Of a DNA stretch of 45,015 nucleotides, positions 12,351 to 22,979 are shown one piece after another. The DNA is taken from contig SGPL01000263.1 in NCBI GenBank assembly GCA_004802705.1, forward strand, positions 1 to 45,015, in the 5' to 3' direction. Under the pieces are notes generated by a model that was not told where the DNA came from, ran no database searches, and saw only the letters and a program-made list of their open reading frames with translations. Position 1 is the stretch's first letter. Every line of letters begins with the position of its first letter. The position numbers and the translations under genes are program-made. The stretch is from Bondarzewia mesenterica (Eukaryota > Basidiomycota > Agaricomycetes > Russulales > Bondarzewiaceae).

Positions 12351-12539
12351 CAAAAGGATGGGAATGAGGGAGTCTTGGGATCTGAAGCAAAGGGACAAAA
12401 ATAGTAGTCTCCAAGGTTAGGGAGCAGGGGTGCTCATCAATGTTATAGCTATTTTTTATCATACTTGGAAGAAAAATCAGCATGGACAGCTCAACACTAT
12501 GATGAAATAAAGATAACAATTCTGTTTAACCTCTAAAAC

Positions 12540-14200
12540 CCCTTAAGAATTAATCATCTATCTTGAGGACTAGTGCTCCTAAAAAAAAGTAATAATAAAC
12601 CTTAGCTCCTACTTAGTGCTGTCTAAGGCATCAATATTGAGCACATTTAGCTATAAAAACCTAGCCAGTGCTCTAGATAATGAGACTAAAGTAGAGAAGA
12701 ATGAGGTACTTTAAGCGAACATAGAAGCATCTAGGTTAGAAAGCATGAAAGGCATCACATTTAATGAGACAACCTTTCGACAAGCCTAAAAGAGTCATGA
12801 ACACGATAAGTGCAAAGGAATATATAGTATGTGCTAAGCTAATTGTGAATAGAGAGCTTTTAATGATAGACACTATGGCTACCTCTATATTATTATTCAT
12901 TGAGATGGTCTACAAGCAGCTACTCAAAAAGTTCATTAAACTAGTACAAAACTATCTCTAGGTGTATGCATTGGTCTTATATAACCTAAATAATGACCTC
13001 TACATAGGGAAGCTCTTAAGTTCTCTAATAAAGACCATCAATGAACACACTTATACTACTAACACCTCAGAGCTATAGAAATATATGGTCATAGCCTTTA
13101 GTGAGTAAGAATACTGATTGAGAAAAGATTCACTGATCTAGTGTAAAACTGCAACCCTCATACACACCATCACAATCATTCATAGAAAGAATGCATATTG
13201 ATATACTAGGTAAACAAATTGAACAACTTGTAAACAACTTACCCCCTTATACTATAATATGCTGATAAACACTGTGATAACCTTAACTTAGACTATATCT
13301 TTCCTCCATTCAGGATACATCAACATACTAGAGTAGTGGCCGAGGCATGCTAAATCCTAGTAGATGCCCTTGACCTAAATAGTCCTCTCCTTTTAAATGG
13401 TACATGCTTAGACACAATTTATAATGATGCTAACAAGGTCATTATCAGCATTGCACTGGACCCAAAAGTTGACATAAGTTTTGCAGTTACTGTTCAATAG
13501 GTCATTCATATTAAAACAAGTGCTCTACTTTTTGAACTCAATAATGCTGAAGGAACAGAGTAGCTTAGATTATTGAGTAGACATTTTAGTGCTAAACTGA
13601 GGGCTACAATTTATCTTCATTCTTGTCTATATCCAGTCTTGGTCAAATTTATGCCCCTTTCATTTTGCCCCATGAATATGGCCAACTTAAAAGAAATTAA
13701 AGAGGTAAATAGATTGAACAAAAAGGTTATTATTTTAGCCAGATGAGTAAAACTGATCTATTATCACAGCCCTTCCTAAAAGTGCATCCACATAATACTA
13801 GCCTTTTTTACACCTATGGCGGTGAGTATAATTCTTGTAAGAGGTATTTTTATTTACCACACTAAGTTATGGCCTAAAAAACTGTATAAAAAATCCATAT
13901 ATTGCCTAAAATGCCAATGCTATGAATATATAGCAGCTCAATGCTTAAAATTCATAAACTCTTGTAGCACATATGGTAAAGGGCACTGCACAATGAATTG
14001 CAATAATAAAGAACCTCAATACTGCAGAACCTATAATTTAGGCAATCACACTAGTTGATCTTGTAGCTGCTCTACCTTTTTGTACCTTTGCAATGCTCTG
14101 GATGCTAATTTTATAGAGAATATTATGTTCTTCTACTGAATATGAAAGAAATAGACCTGTAAACTCACCTCTCCTTAGAGCCAGTGCTCAGCACTTAGAA
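12540..14200 (+). pseudogene. Tad-like LINE ORF1 (nucleic-acid-binding protein), decayed
   Basis: From about 13,330 to 14,170 one plus-strand frame, broken by stops, keeps the family order. An N-terminal region precedes a segment around MANLKEIKEVNRLNKK with a conserved-looking KLIYYHSPS, then three zinc knuckles. Each knuckle has lost one ligand by a single transition: CLKCQCYEYIAAQC (His to Tyr), CSTYGKGHCTMNC (Cys to Tyr), and CRTYNLGNHTS-stop-SC (Cys to Tyr, and Trp to stop). A CALDANF..N.MFFY-like tail follows. The 12,540-13,300 part is in other frames. ORF1 proteins of this class bind LINE RNA; ORF2 (endonuclease and reverse transcriptase) is absent downstream. Because the 5' part survives, the 3' loss is probably a deletion or a later insertion. 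Confidence 0.7.
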
Positions 14201-15500
14201 CTTTCACAAAGCAGCTTATTATTCTCTAAAAGGCACTCTAGAAGTACACTCACAAAAGGCCTCTGTACTCATTCAGATAACCCTAACCTTTCTTTCCTCA
14301 ATAGTTTAGCAATTACCTCTCATTCATACAATCCACTTTATGCTCAGTGCCATACCAACCCCTCTTTTCACTCTTATTTCCCCTTTTTATCAATATTAGC
14401 TATTTTTTTCTATCTCTCCTCCTCACTGTGATGCTTTTACATTTGGCCTATATGACGTTAAATATGACTCACACACATATCTTTTCTAATGAATAGCATA
14501 CTTAATTATATAATTATAAGTCTTTATATTTAGCAATAAAATAACAATGCATTTTTTAATAACTAAAAAAAGTCTTTTAGATGTGATCACGCTGTCATGC
14601 CCAAAAATAGTTTTAGACTTAGACATAAAGGTTTTAGCAAAAATGGCATAACATTGTTAAGTGAGATATCACTATGTCACTAGCATACCCCTATCTCTTT
14701 TTTATAAATACCCAAGCCACAGTCATTTTATTTTTTTAAATGCACCTTTATTTTATTTTAATTATTTAATGTCCAATAGAATTCTCATTATCATTCATGT
14801 TTCTACGTCTTCTATCTCAAGGATCGATAAACTCTCCTCCACAAGCCTCAACTATCTCATAACTTCTTTGATCACCTCCTCTATCACAGCATCCCTCACA
14901 TTCTCATCATTTGCTGTCCCTAAAACACTCAGTCCTTACATGTTCATCAATATCATTCTAGAAGCAGATAATATCTAGCAAATTCATTTAAAGCTGCACT
15001 GACATATTAAGATTGAACTTCAGAATGAAGCCCAATTATTTGAAGATGATAATAAAAGTAAGCTACAGGGTGTAGTAATGGGCATGATTTACCATCAGCA
15101 ATTATGGGTGAAGTTTTGTTGTAGAAAAGAGAGACGAGAAGAGCATTTTGGTCATACCAAATGATTGGGTGATTTTATCTTTGACTTATGATTGTTTATT
15201 TGCTATTGATCTCATATCTTGAAATACCCACAGGTGACCTGGATCTGAGCTGATAAGTGCGATTGAGTGAGTGGAGAAGTTGAAATGAATAAAGGATTTG
15301 TGGAGAATGATCAGTTTGATCTAATCACCATTTGTTTAGGCAGTTTTATTGTCAATTATCCCATTCTTTTACATCTTGCAGTATGTTCAGATTTTACCTC
15401 CTTTTTTAGTATTGGATAATTCAATTTCTAGCTGAGATGAAGACTCAGATTAATCCATTCCTTATTTATTTTCTCTTTTCATCTTACTTGTTCTAACTTG
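14201..15500. other. Gene-poor stretch downstream of LINE ORF1
   Basis: Contains the end of the decayed LINE frame (to about 14,300), AT-rich sequence, and a frame at 14,661-14,978 whose Ser/Leu/Ile-rich content I cannot assign. A single TGACTCA lies at 14,465-14,471. From about 15,000 the base composition becomes more balanced. No LINE ORF2 motif and no poly(A)-type LINE end could be recognised. Confidence 0.4.
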
Positions 15501-15521
15501 TTCAATCCCCCCCTCATTCAT

Positions 15522-15530
15522 TATAAAAAA
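15522..15530 (+). promoter_or_regulatory. Candidate TATA box
   Basis: TATAAAAAA follows a pyrimidine-rich tract and precedes the TGA(C/G)TCA cluster by about 140 bp. It could be the core promoter of a decayed LTR or gene reading rightward. The evidence is sequence resemblance only. Confidence 0.35.
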
Positions 15531-15661
15531 CCCCACTTTCAAAAAAGCACACTCATTTTGGTTATATTCCTTATGCAAATTAGATTACTGTTTCGCATTT
15601 TTATTATCAGGAGAAGGTAGAAGAATGTGGTAGAAATCTGTGAAACGTTCTGATAAGAAAG

Positions 15662-15758
15662 TGAGTCAGAATGACTCACCTGACCTCAAGGCAAGCAATA
15701 TGACTCAGAGTGAGTCATAAGGCCTCATGTATGGTGAATTTGATCTAGAAGTGACTCA
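15662..15758 (+). promoter_or_regulatory. Cluster of five TGA(C/G)TCA (bZIP-type) sites
   Basis: Perfect seven-base sites lie at 15,662-15,668, 15,672-15,678, 15,701-15,707, 15,711-15,717 and 15,752-15,758, and a degenerate TGACTAA lies at 15,762. The first two pairs are each spaced 10 bp start to start, about one helical turn. TGA(C/G)TCA is the known core recognised by Gcn4/AP-1-class bZIP proteins. Whether it works here is unknown. It may belong to a retrotransposon LTR or leader. Confidence 0.5.
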
Positions 15759-15988
15759 GGATGACTAAAAATAAGTCAAAGAATAGAGATTTTACTTATT
15801 TAAACAAAGCAGCAAAAAGGTACTAGGGAATCTCTGAGTCCATCAGGAGAAACCTTGCTTGTAGATTAGGGCTATTATACAAGCATCAAATTAAACATTG
15901 TAGGACATGAAGAGACTGTTTTATAACTAAAGAGAAAAAGAATGTAATAGATTTTATATCATATTTTATAAAATGGGAGAAAAATGTT

Positions 15989-16320
15989 AATATCGAGTCT
16001 ATTCTCGAGTTCAAAAATGAGTTGTTGCAAGCAAGAGTAGTTAAAAAGTAAGTCCGATATAGAGAAGAATGGTTTTCATATAGTCATTTAAGTAATTTTA
16101 CTGCATTTGAAATGCAAAAAGGAGGGGGTACAGAAGGGAGAGCAATATAAAAGAAAGAAGTACATATGTCGAGTCTGTTGATAAGTTTGGTAAAAAGCTG
16201 TTGCAAATAGAAGTAGTTAAAATCGAAGTCTGTCATACTGAAGAATAGTTACATATAGTTATTAAGTAATCTTTATGCATTTAGAAGGCAAAAAGGATAG
16301 GTTACTGAAGGGAAAGTTAG
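15989..16320. repeat. Tandem duplication, ~176 bp unit, two copies
   Basis: The unit starting TATCGAGTCT at 15,991 recurs as TGTCGAGTCT at 16,167. Shared blocks include AGAAGTAGTTAAAA-like, GAAGAATAGTT-like, CATATAGT.ATT.AAGTAAT and GCAAAAAGGA in the same order, ending before GAAGGGA. Copies differ by scattered substitutions and short indels. Confidence 0.7.
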
Positions 16321-16342
16321 GTGCCCATCATAACAGATCCTT

Positions 16343-16620
16343 GATGAAGAGTTTGCTTTTTTTTAGAGTGAGCATTTTAGAAGGATAGATGACACGAATT
16401 CTGTCGACAAAAACATTAGTCTTGATAGAAGGTTTATTTGGAAGTTTATTGACAATTGAGTAGTGACTAAGCTGAATGCTTATGATAATGATAGCACCAT
16501 ATAACACTTATCAATAATTGAATGGAGGGATGAGATTGCCATTAGTATCATATGCAGGGAGTGGGTGACATAGTGCATCAACGCTAAGTTGGAAGTTCTT
16601 GTTTCATGATGTCACTTTTG
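16343..16620 (+). pseudogene. Unrecognised broken coding frame
   Basis: About 90 plus-strand codons have clear protein-like composition, for example SEHFRRIDDTNSVDKNISLD, WKFIDN, and IIEWRDEIAISIICREWV. They are interrupted by TAG, TGA, TAA, TAG and TGA codons mostly where Gln or Trp would fit. There is no frameshift in this stretch. I do not recognise the family. Its position upstream of the Gag frame makes a transposon origin plausible but unproven. Confidence 0.4.
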
Positions 16621-16770
16621 ACTAGCTAGCCTGCAGTGAAGTAATTAGATCCTAGAGCTGTATGGTATTAGTATTTGATGGAAAAAGAAAAGAGGGCTGA
16701 TACCATTCATGCTACAAAAAATTAGAAGGAAAACATACCAGTGCAAGGTAAATCTGCATAAGTGACTAAA

Positions 16771-17200
16771 AAGGTGGTGATGGTAGTCAAAATGGCAGAT
16801 CTCTTCATCCTGCTAACAACAGGTGCTGATGTGTCGAGTGCCATTTATATATGCAGGGGCAAGGATTGGAGGAACACTGTTAATGATACACTATCCACTC
16901 TGATTTCAGATGACAGAAATGTGTAGTGCATCATAGATGCATCACAAAGATGCAGAAAAGGGTGCGAGTTAGTGGCTTCATTGTAGTATAGTGTTGTATT
17001 ATCATCACCTCGACAGAAATATTGGATGCCTGCCATCTAGTTGGCAATACTGTGTGTGCATCTGACTATCAACAAGATGCTAGTTGCAACTACACCAGCT
17101 GTCTCTGGCAGTGCCATAGCTGAGGGGATTGTAATGGTAGCCAATCGAACAATGTAGGAAGAAAATCACATTCAATTGAGTTATCTGTGACTCTAGAGCT
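16771..17200 (+). pseudogene. Unrecognised broken coding frame (second segment)
   Basis: A plus-strand frame of about 143 codons carries TAG stops and ends at a TGA. Composition is Ala/Thr/Ser/Val-rich with segments such as RGKDWRNTVNDTLSTLISDD and VATTPAVSGSAIAEG. It is in a different frame from 16,343-16,620, so an intron or indel would be needed to join them. No domain recognised. The minus-strand frame at 16,845-17,036 is treated as its shadow. Confidence 0.35.
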
Positions 17201-17949
17201 GTAATAAGGCAACTTACTCAAGTAGGTGAATTTCTATTCTTAAGCTCTCAAGACTAATTGTGCTGACACAGTGTTATCTCATCATTGAAGTTGGCATCAA
17301 TAGTACTAGTAAACAATGAGAATTTCTCATGCTCAAAGTGTTTAACGCAAGATGTGACCTTAGAATATAAGCATCATTACATGTACTTAATTTGGCATTA
17401 TTTGTTTTCTACAAGATGCTTATATAACTCATCGGGTGGAGAGACCTTGCAAGTAAGATAATAAAAGGAGGGAGATTTTTAAGCAGACAGAGAGCCCAAC
17501 TATAGTATCAATATGTAGCATACAAAGTAGTCCTCACTGGTTAGAATTTCATCTATAAGCTCTGTAAGAATCTGCTAGATCGTAAACCCTAGGTTTTCTA
17601 TAAGAATCTGTAGTTTCTTTGTTTAGAACAAGTGCTGTTCGTATTGCAGCATCTAAATACCATTAATTTGCCCTCAGAATTTTGTTTGAACCTCACTTTT
17701 GATACCACCCTCAGGACTGTTAATTCAGTTCATCCATCTACTGGTAGGATTTCATCTTATTATAAGATAAATTAAACTGCCTATCACTTAATCCTCCTGC
17801 TCAAAGACTTTGCTAAATATGTTTATTAAATACTACATAAATCTCTCCATAAACAGAATGATAGGTTGTACCTGAGAAAGAAGAAAAATCTAGTATATAC
17901 TTAGGTTTAAAAACCACTTTTTACTATGACACCATTAGAGCTCACCATG
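17201..17949. other. Stretch between broken frames and Gag, possible LTR/leader
   Basis: No continuous frame is convincing. Two TATA-like patches and a repeated ATAAGAATCTG-like motif (about 17,560-17,612) are seen. In gypsy elements the 5' LTR and primer binding site should lie just upstream of Gag, so part of this stretch may be LTR, but I could not define TG...CA ends or a second LTR copy. Confidence 0.3.
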
Positions 17950-20560
17950 AGGGAGTAAAAATTGTAAAATTAAACCTAGCTATCTGTCTTACCAATTCAA
18001 AATTCTTACCATTTAAGATACCATGATAACAATGAACCCTGCAGAAAAACAGTTAATAAAAACTATGTCAGTGCTTGGAGATGATAATGTGCCCAAGAAA
18101 TTCTGTAGAAATTATACAAAAGTCACCTGCTTCTTGAAGCCGTATGAGAGCACTTTGAAGAAGAATAATGTAACTAACTCAGACAAAAAATGCATTGCAA
18201 TTTTAGACTATTGTTCTAGCAAGATAGTTTAGTACATCAAGTCGCTTTTTAGTTATAAGAAGAAGCAATAAAGTGAGCTTAAAATAGACCTTTTGAATAG
18301 GTTTGATGTAGACAGAACTCAGAAGTAATATACTATCAAGGACTTGGCTTCATTTGTCGAGATGCAACAGAGAAAGAAGATTATATCAACATCTTAATTC
18401 AAGATATATGATATCAACTATCAGTCCATAGCAGGAGAACTGGAAGAAAGAAAGAATATTAACATCAATGTAGCTGATACAAATTATTGGCTAAGTATTA
18501 GACTATCCCTTAGATGAAAAATAGAAGATAAGCTCTTAAAGAATGAGCCTACCCACAAGATAAAAGATACATTTAGGATGGATAAGATATATAAGATAAT
18601 AATCTCGATTCTTGTGTGTGATCAGTTCGACTTGCATGGTCTAGTTAAGTAAAATATAGAGGAAAAAGATGAAGAGAAAGATGAAAAAAAAAAATTAGAC
18701 TAGAGAAAAGACATCAACAATGACAGTGATTTGAATTCAGATGATGACTCACCTCACAAGTGTAAAGAAAAGAAGTCACAGTGCAAAATATGGCACGTTT
18801 ATTTTGATCTCAGTGAACTAGATAATAAGAGGGAGATGAGTGACACATTCAGCATATCAGTGAGGAAGCAAGCACCACTATATCAATCCAAAGCAGAATA
18901 GCAAGAGGTCGAGGAGTTGATTAAGCAGATGAATACCATGTAATTAGACGATCCAAAGTATCAGCTTGCCTATTACTAGGCCATTAAAATTGATGCAAAC
19001 ATCAAAGAAATTATGAGTGCACCTAAGTTGCAAATTGTTACACCGATGCTGACTACCTTTCAACATCAAGCCTCACCTCACCTCACTTCTGATATACCAC
19101 TGCTGACTCATTCAGGATTTACATCTCTAGCACTGTCATTTAAAGAAGCAATAATCTGCTACAGTTGTAGAGAGAAAGAACATAGACTTATCGCATGCCC
19201 TAAGATTCTCAATTATCTGCGTGCTGGCATCTTGAGACAAGATGATTTTAGAAAGCTAGTGCAAGGAGATGGCACCCACTATAAAAATATAGATCAGAAA
19301 TAATTGTGAGCATGATAGAAAGGGATGTTGCATAGAAGGCCAGTGCAAATGACATGCATCTTATAACAGTCATTCACTATCTCACCTCCGAGTCAGAGCA
19401 GAACTCTAAAAGTAAAAAATCTGAAGATAAAGATGAAGAGGAGTTAGCTTACTTTACTGTCCCAAGCTTTAGCACAATCAAAGATGAAGATTACATACCA
19501 CAAAGCATGCTGGTAGAATAAGCAGCATGCAAATTATGAACTAGCCATCGAGAAATTTTTGATGGTGTTTATCCTCTACCAAGAAAACAGTTAGAAGCTA
19601 AAGGTAAATAACGTCAGGCTGAACAGGCAAAAGATAAAGGAATTAATGTGCTAAGACCTATCTAGCAGGCTAACATTTTAAGAAAAACCTCTTCATATGC
19701 AAAAAAGCTTCTTAGAGCTCTGAATGACTCTAGAAATAATAAAATTAGCTCACCCAAGATGTCCTTAAATTTAAAACCCATAGAAATTGATGTGCCTCAT
19801 GTTGAAGTACCAACATGGCTATTTGACTCATCTTGTATGATAGAGAAGCAAAACTAAATCAAAGGTGATGATTCTGCTAATAACACCTAGAAAGGCAAAA
19901 AGAAAGAGAAGATTAATATCCTGAAGCCAATTCCTATTAATACCAGGGAGTAGGAATACAACAAAGATGATGATGATGAGATAATAGAAGATGAACTCAT
20001 TATCGCAGCTAGCAAGAGGGCCAAGCTCTTAGATTTATCAAAATGGGCAACTAATAAGATTAGATGGACATGAAAAAGCATGATCTCATTATCAGTGCAG
20101 TCACAAAAAATAATAAAGAGAATGCTTAATACCCCAATCAATCTTACGCTGAGGGAGTTCCTAAGTAGCTCTAAGAAAATATTGCACGTGCTTGCCAAAA
20201 ATCTGAAGTTGTAGCTAGCAATAGCAAATGAGATCTCGATTGTAGCATTTGTGCAGAAAAAATAGAATCAATGCTCTATCATCTAGGAGAGTATCTTATA
20301 AAATATTGAAGATATTAGAGGGATCAATAAAATTTTGTTCCTTGCTTTTAGATGGCAAGTTGTTGCATTACATAAAACAACCTTAAATCAGCACCTGATT
20401 ATTATGAATTAACTAACAAATTTTAATAAAATAGAATAAGCACTCATCATTAAATTTTCCTAGCTAACCACAGTGCCCTGTAACTCTGCTATCAAGATGT
20501 AGGGGTTTGGGTCAGACACTATCAGATCAAATGGATTGAATTATAAATAAGAATGCCAAT
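17950..20560 (+). pseudogene. gag: Ty3/gypsy-type retrotransposon Gag (to pre-protease), decayed
   Basis: From 18,023 to about 20,300 a single plus-strand frame reads through many in-frame stops. Order: a capsid-like N-terminal region (KFCRNYTKVTCFLKPYEST, the F.G..VT.FL..YE pattern), a helical region with FVEMQQRKK and YQSIAGELEE, an acidic Asp/Glu/Lys linker, ELIKQMNTM, then a complete CCHC knuckle CYSCREKEHRLIAC (C-x2-C-x4-H-x4-C) near 19,155-19,200. It is followed by LRAGIL, an acidic region, and NTPINLTLREFLSSSKKIL. This order matches the Gag of a common basidiomycete gypsy group as I recall it. The knuckle survives while the rest is riddled with TAG/TAA/TGA. Protease, reverse transcriptase and integrase are missing. 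The frame fades near 20,560, about 100 bp before the KDZ element. Confidence 0.75.
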
Positions 20561-20662
20561 CATATTTTGCTTCTTAAAGCATGGCATCTGAATGATGTCA
20601 ATGAACTCTAGACTGAGCATGAGTAACTATTTGACTATTTGTCATAGTTAAAATTTTCTGTT

Positions 20663-20668
20663 TATGCT
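20663..20668. other. Possible target-site duplication of the KDZ element (left)
   Basis: TATGCT directly abuts the left TIR (which starts CACCTGAGG). The same hexamer lies at 30,618-30,623, one base (c) outside the right TIR end. The one-base offset means the duplication is suggested, not proven. Confidence 0.4.
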
Positions 20669-21191
20669 CACCTGAGGTTCCCACTCAATTGGGTATTATC
20701 TGACTGGTTACATTGGGTCCATATCCGAGCAGTTCTGTGATGACTCCCACCCAGAAGTGGGCTTGGCCAGAGGACCTGGCCAAACCCCTTGACTTGGAAG
20801 TAATTTATCTACCCGCTGAATAATCTTCATAGGAATATTAGAGATAGCTGGTACACGTTCCATCCCGAGGCACATGAGCCCTTTTGCGCTATCTCCTGCC
20901 CACATCTCACCATCAACTATCTTTGGCGCTCATCTCTATCGGCGTGCTTATCAATTGGCACCTCACGCTCATTGTCAAGACTCTTTTGCTCATCGTTCAT
21001 GATGATGAGCGTGCGATCTCTTTGAGTGTATGCTGTTTTTGTCCTGTCTTTTTCTTTTCTTCTTCTTTTATCCTTTATACTTGTCTTATGAACAATATAG
21101 CACACACATGCCTCAGGGCCTCATGCACGATGAGTTCCGGCCATCATGCTATGTGCCTGCCACCCATGTTAGAAGATCCATGCACCATCAC
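20669..21191 (+). repeat. Left terminal inverted repeat of the KDZ element
   Basis: Begins CACCTGAGGTTCCCACT and stays alignable to the reverse complement of 30,094-30,616 until GTTAGAAGATCC...CCATCAC (ends 21,191). Both arms come out at 523 bp, so length differences are absent or cancel. Differences are scattered and mostly transitions. Short reading frames inside (for example through GVWPGPLAKPTSG) occur in both arms only because the DNA is repeated and are not called as genes. Confidence 0.9.
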
Positions 21192-21281
21192 CATTAATGT
21201 ATCACACCGTGCTTGTTATCAGCTGCAATGCTTTTGCAGGGTAGTCAAAGTTATGTCATCAATGAGATAAGGGACTCTAAG

Positions 21282-22730
21282 CTACTCATCCTCTGATCCT
21301 GATGAAGATGAGCTTATGCTCTCATCAGAATCCTCAACAATCTTAGCACTCTTGAATGTGCTCTGCTGCCCACCCTGACTTATTTTCTTCCCCACCTTCT
21401 TCGACTTCCTCTGCATGGCACATGTAAGTGACGTAGTATCCTCCACCTTTTCCTTTTCTAAGCGCTCCTTTTGTAGGTAATCTGCTTCTCTAGGTGCAAG
21501 CTGTACGAACTTGCAGCAGTCCTCCACAATGGCATTGAAGAGGTCTTCAAGAGGGGTTAAGGCATTGCTGAGCTCACTCGGGCTCTTGAAGTGTTCGTGA
21601 GTCCAACTGATAAGTTTGATGTTGTAGCGTTCGATGATTACTTGTTGATAATGCACATACTCCATCTTAGCTGTTGGATTGTGCATGATCTCGACTGTAA
21701 CACAATCAGTCCAGCTCTATGAAGACAAGACAACTAATTACCTAGCTTCTCAGTAAGGATACTCGCTATCTCTTGCTTAAAATAGGAGGCCTTCTTCTTT
21801 GATGATGTGAATACACTTGGTGAAGGTGTGAGCATACAGTGTGTCTTCAAATAGGTGAGTGACTTACCATCAAATGTGCCCCCCGTAAGTGCAAAACTCT
21901 CTAATTTAATGCTGATGTCTAAGGTATCCCATTATTTTTTGATCATGCCACACAAGTACTTCTTGATATCGGGTGACATGAAGAATGCCCGCAGGGCCAT
22001 TTGATAGACTTGATTACTTCTAACTAGCATGTAGAATTCCTCAATGCCCACACGCATGTTCAATGCCATCAACTGGATGGCAGTAAGTTGTCGAGGTATT
22101 AATAGTATTGCAAAACTGCTCACTATGGTTTTGACTTTCTCATAGGTGTGCTGAACATCTGTAAGGTGCCCACTCACTGTCACCCATCTACCATACAATT
22201 TTGATGTGCAGTGTTTCTCATAGATCTCAATACACTTTATAAGCTCCTCGTCACTGGCATTTTAGTAGTCTTCAGTATGATTTTTTGTTATGTTGATGAC
22301 TGACACCTTGTCCCTAGTGCCACGGCCTATTCATGCTTTAGTGAGCATTTAAATATCATCTCTCCATGGAAGCAAACTCACCAGCATTGAGCTCCATAGC
22401 CTTGACATGGAGCCAGGATTTCCACGCACTGATCTTCATCTCCTTCTTGTGGATGTCAACTCCGCCGAGGCCAAAGTGATTCAAGAAGTACTGAATTTTT
22501 TTCTTGTACTTCTTGGATAGCTCAGTCGCTTTCTTTATTTTGTAGTTTTAGACATCTTGGATTTCATGCTGTATGTCTGCACGATGTGCTTCTGACTTTA
22601 GTGACTATTGTTTCTGGGCTTCTCTTGTGAGATTGACCTTAATTTGCTTTCGTGGTTCTAAAGTATGCAACTGTTGATGACCATTATAGCTATGTTTTCC
22701 ATAGAATGAGGGCATTTTCCTAAAGAGAAC
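21282..22730 (-). pseudogene. KDZ-element gene next to left TIR, unnamed Agaricomycete family
   Basis: The likely start is the ATG at 22,715, just after an acceptor-like TTCTCTTTAG. Order: a basic N-terminal helical region with KKATELSKKYKKKI, ISAWKSWLHVKAMELNAGEF (about 22,420), a middle block around RVGIEEFYMLVRSN and FFMSPDIKKYL (21,932-22,198), FALTGGTFDGK, then YVHYQQVIIERYNIKLISWT, HFKSPSELSNALTPLEDLF, and a Lys-rich to Ser/Asp/Glu-rich acidic tail (SSSSSGSEDE), with the stop at 21,282. The blocks lie in more than one frame with several TAG/TAA/TGA codons, so introns or indels are present. The block order resembles a repeated Agaricomycete protein family I remember near KDZ genes; it has no function I can name. 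It ends about 90 bp inside the left TIR. Confidence 0.6.
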
Positions 22731-22979
22731 AAGAATAGAGAGTGGATGGTTAGGGGAGGGGTGCAATACAACAGGTAATTTTGTTCTGTATTATGGGTAC
22801 ATTTTACGGCATTCCTTAATACAGTCATAAGGGGTTAGTGTGCGGTGTCTGTCATTTTTGCACCCCTTTTAGTGAATGGTTCATCGTATTCTGTTATTAT
22901 TTTAGCAAGAACTGAATAGAACATTTCAACATTCTGAATGTGTAAGCCTACATAAAAATAAGCAGAGAACAGTAACTAG

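Noticed and set aside
11310..12506. Solo LTR interpretation of the CpG-rich island
   Set aside because: A TGTTGG start and an ACA end can be picked, but flanking five-base duplications do not match and the homologous copy 1 does not share those limits.
20708..20905. Reading frame repeated at 30,380-30,577
   Set aside because: Both are the same TIR DNA read from each end. There is no start context or domain, and similarity is explained by the repeat.
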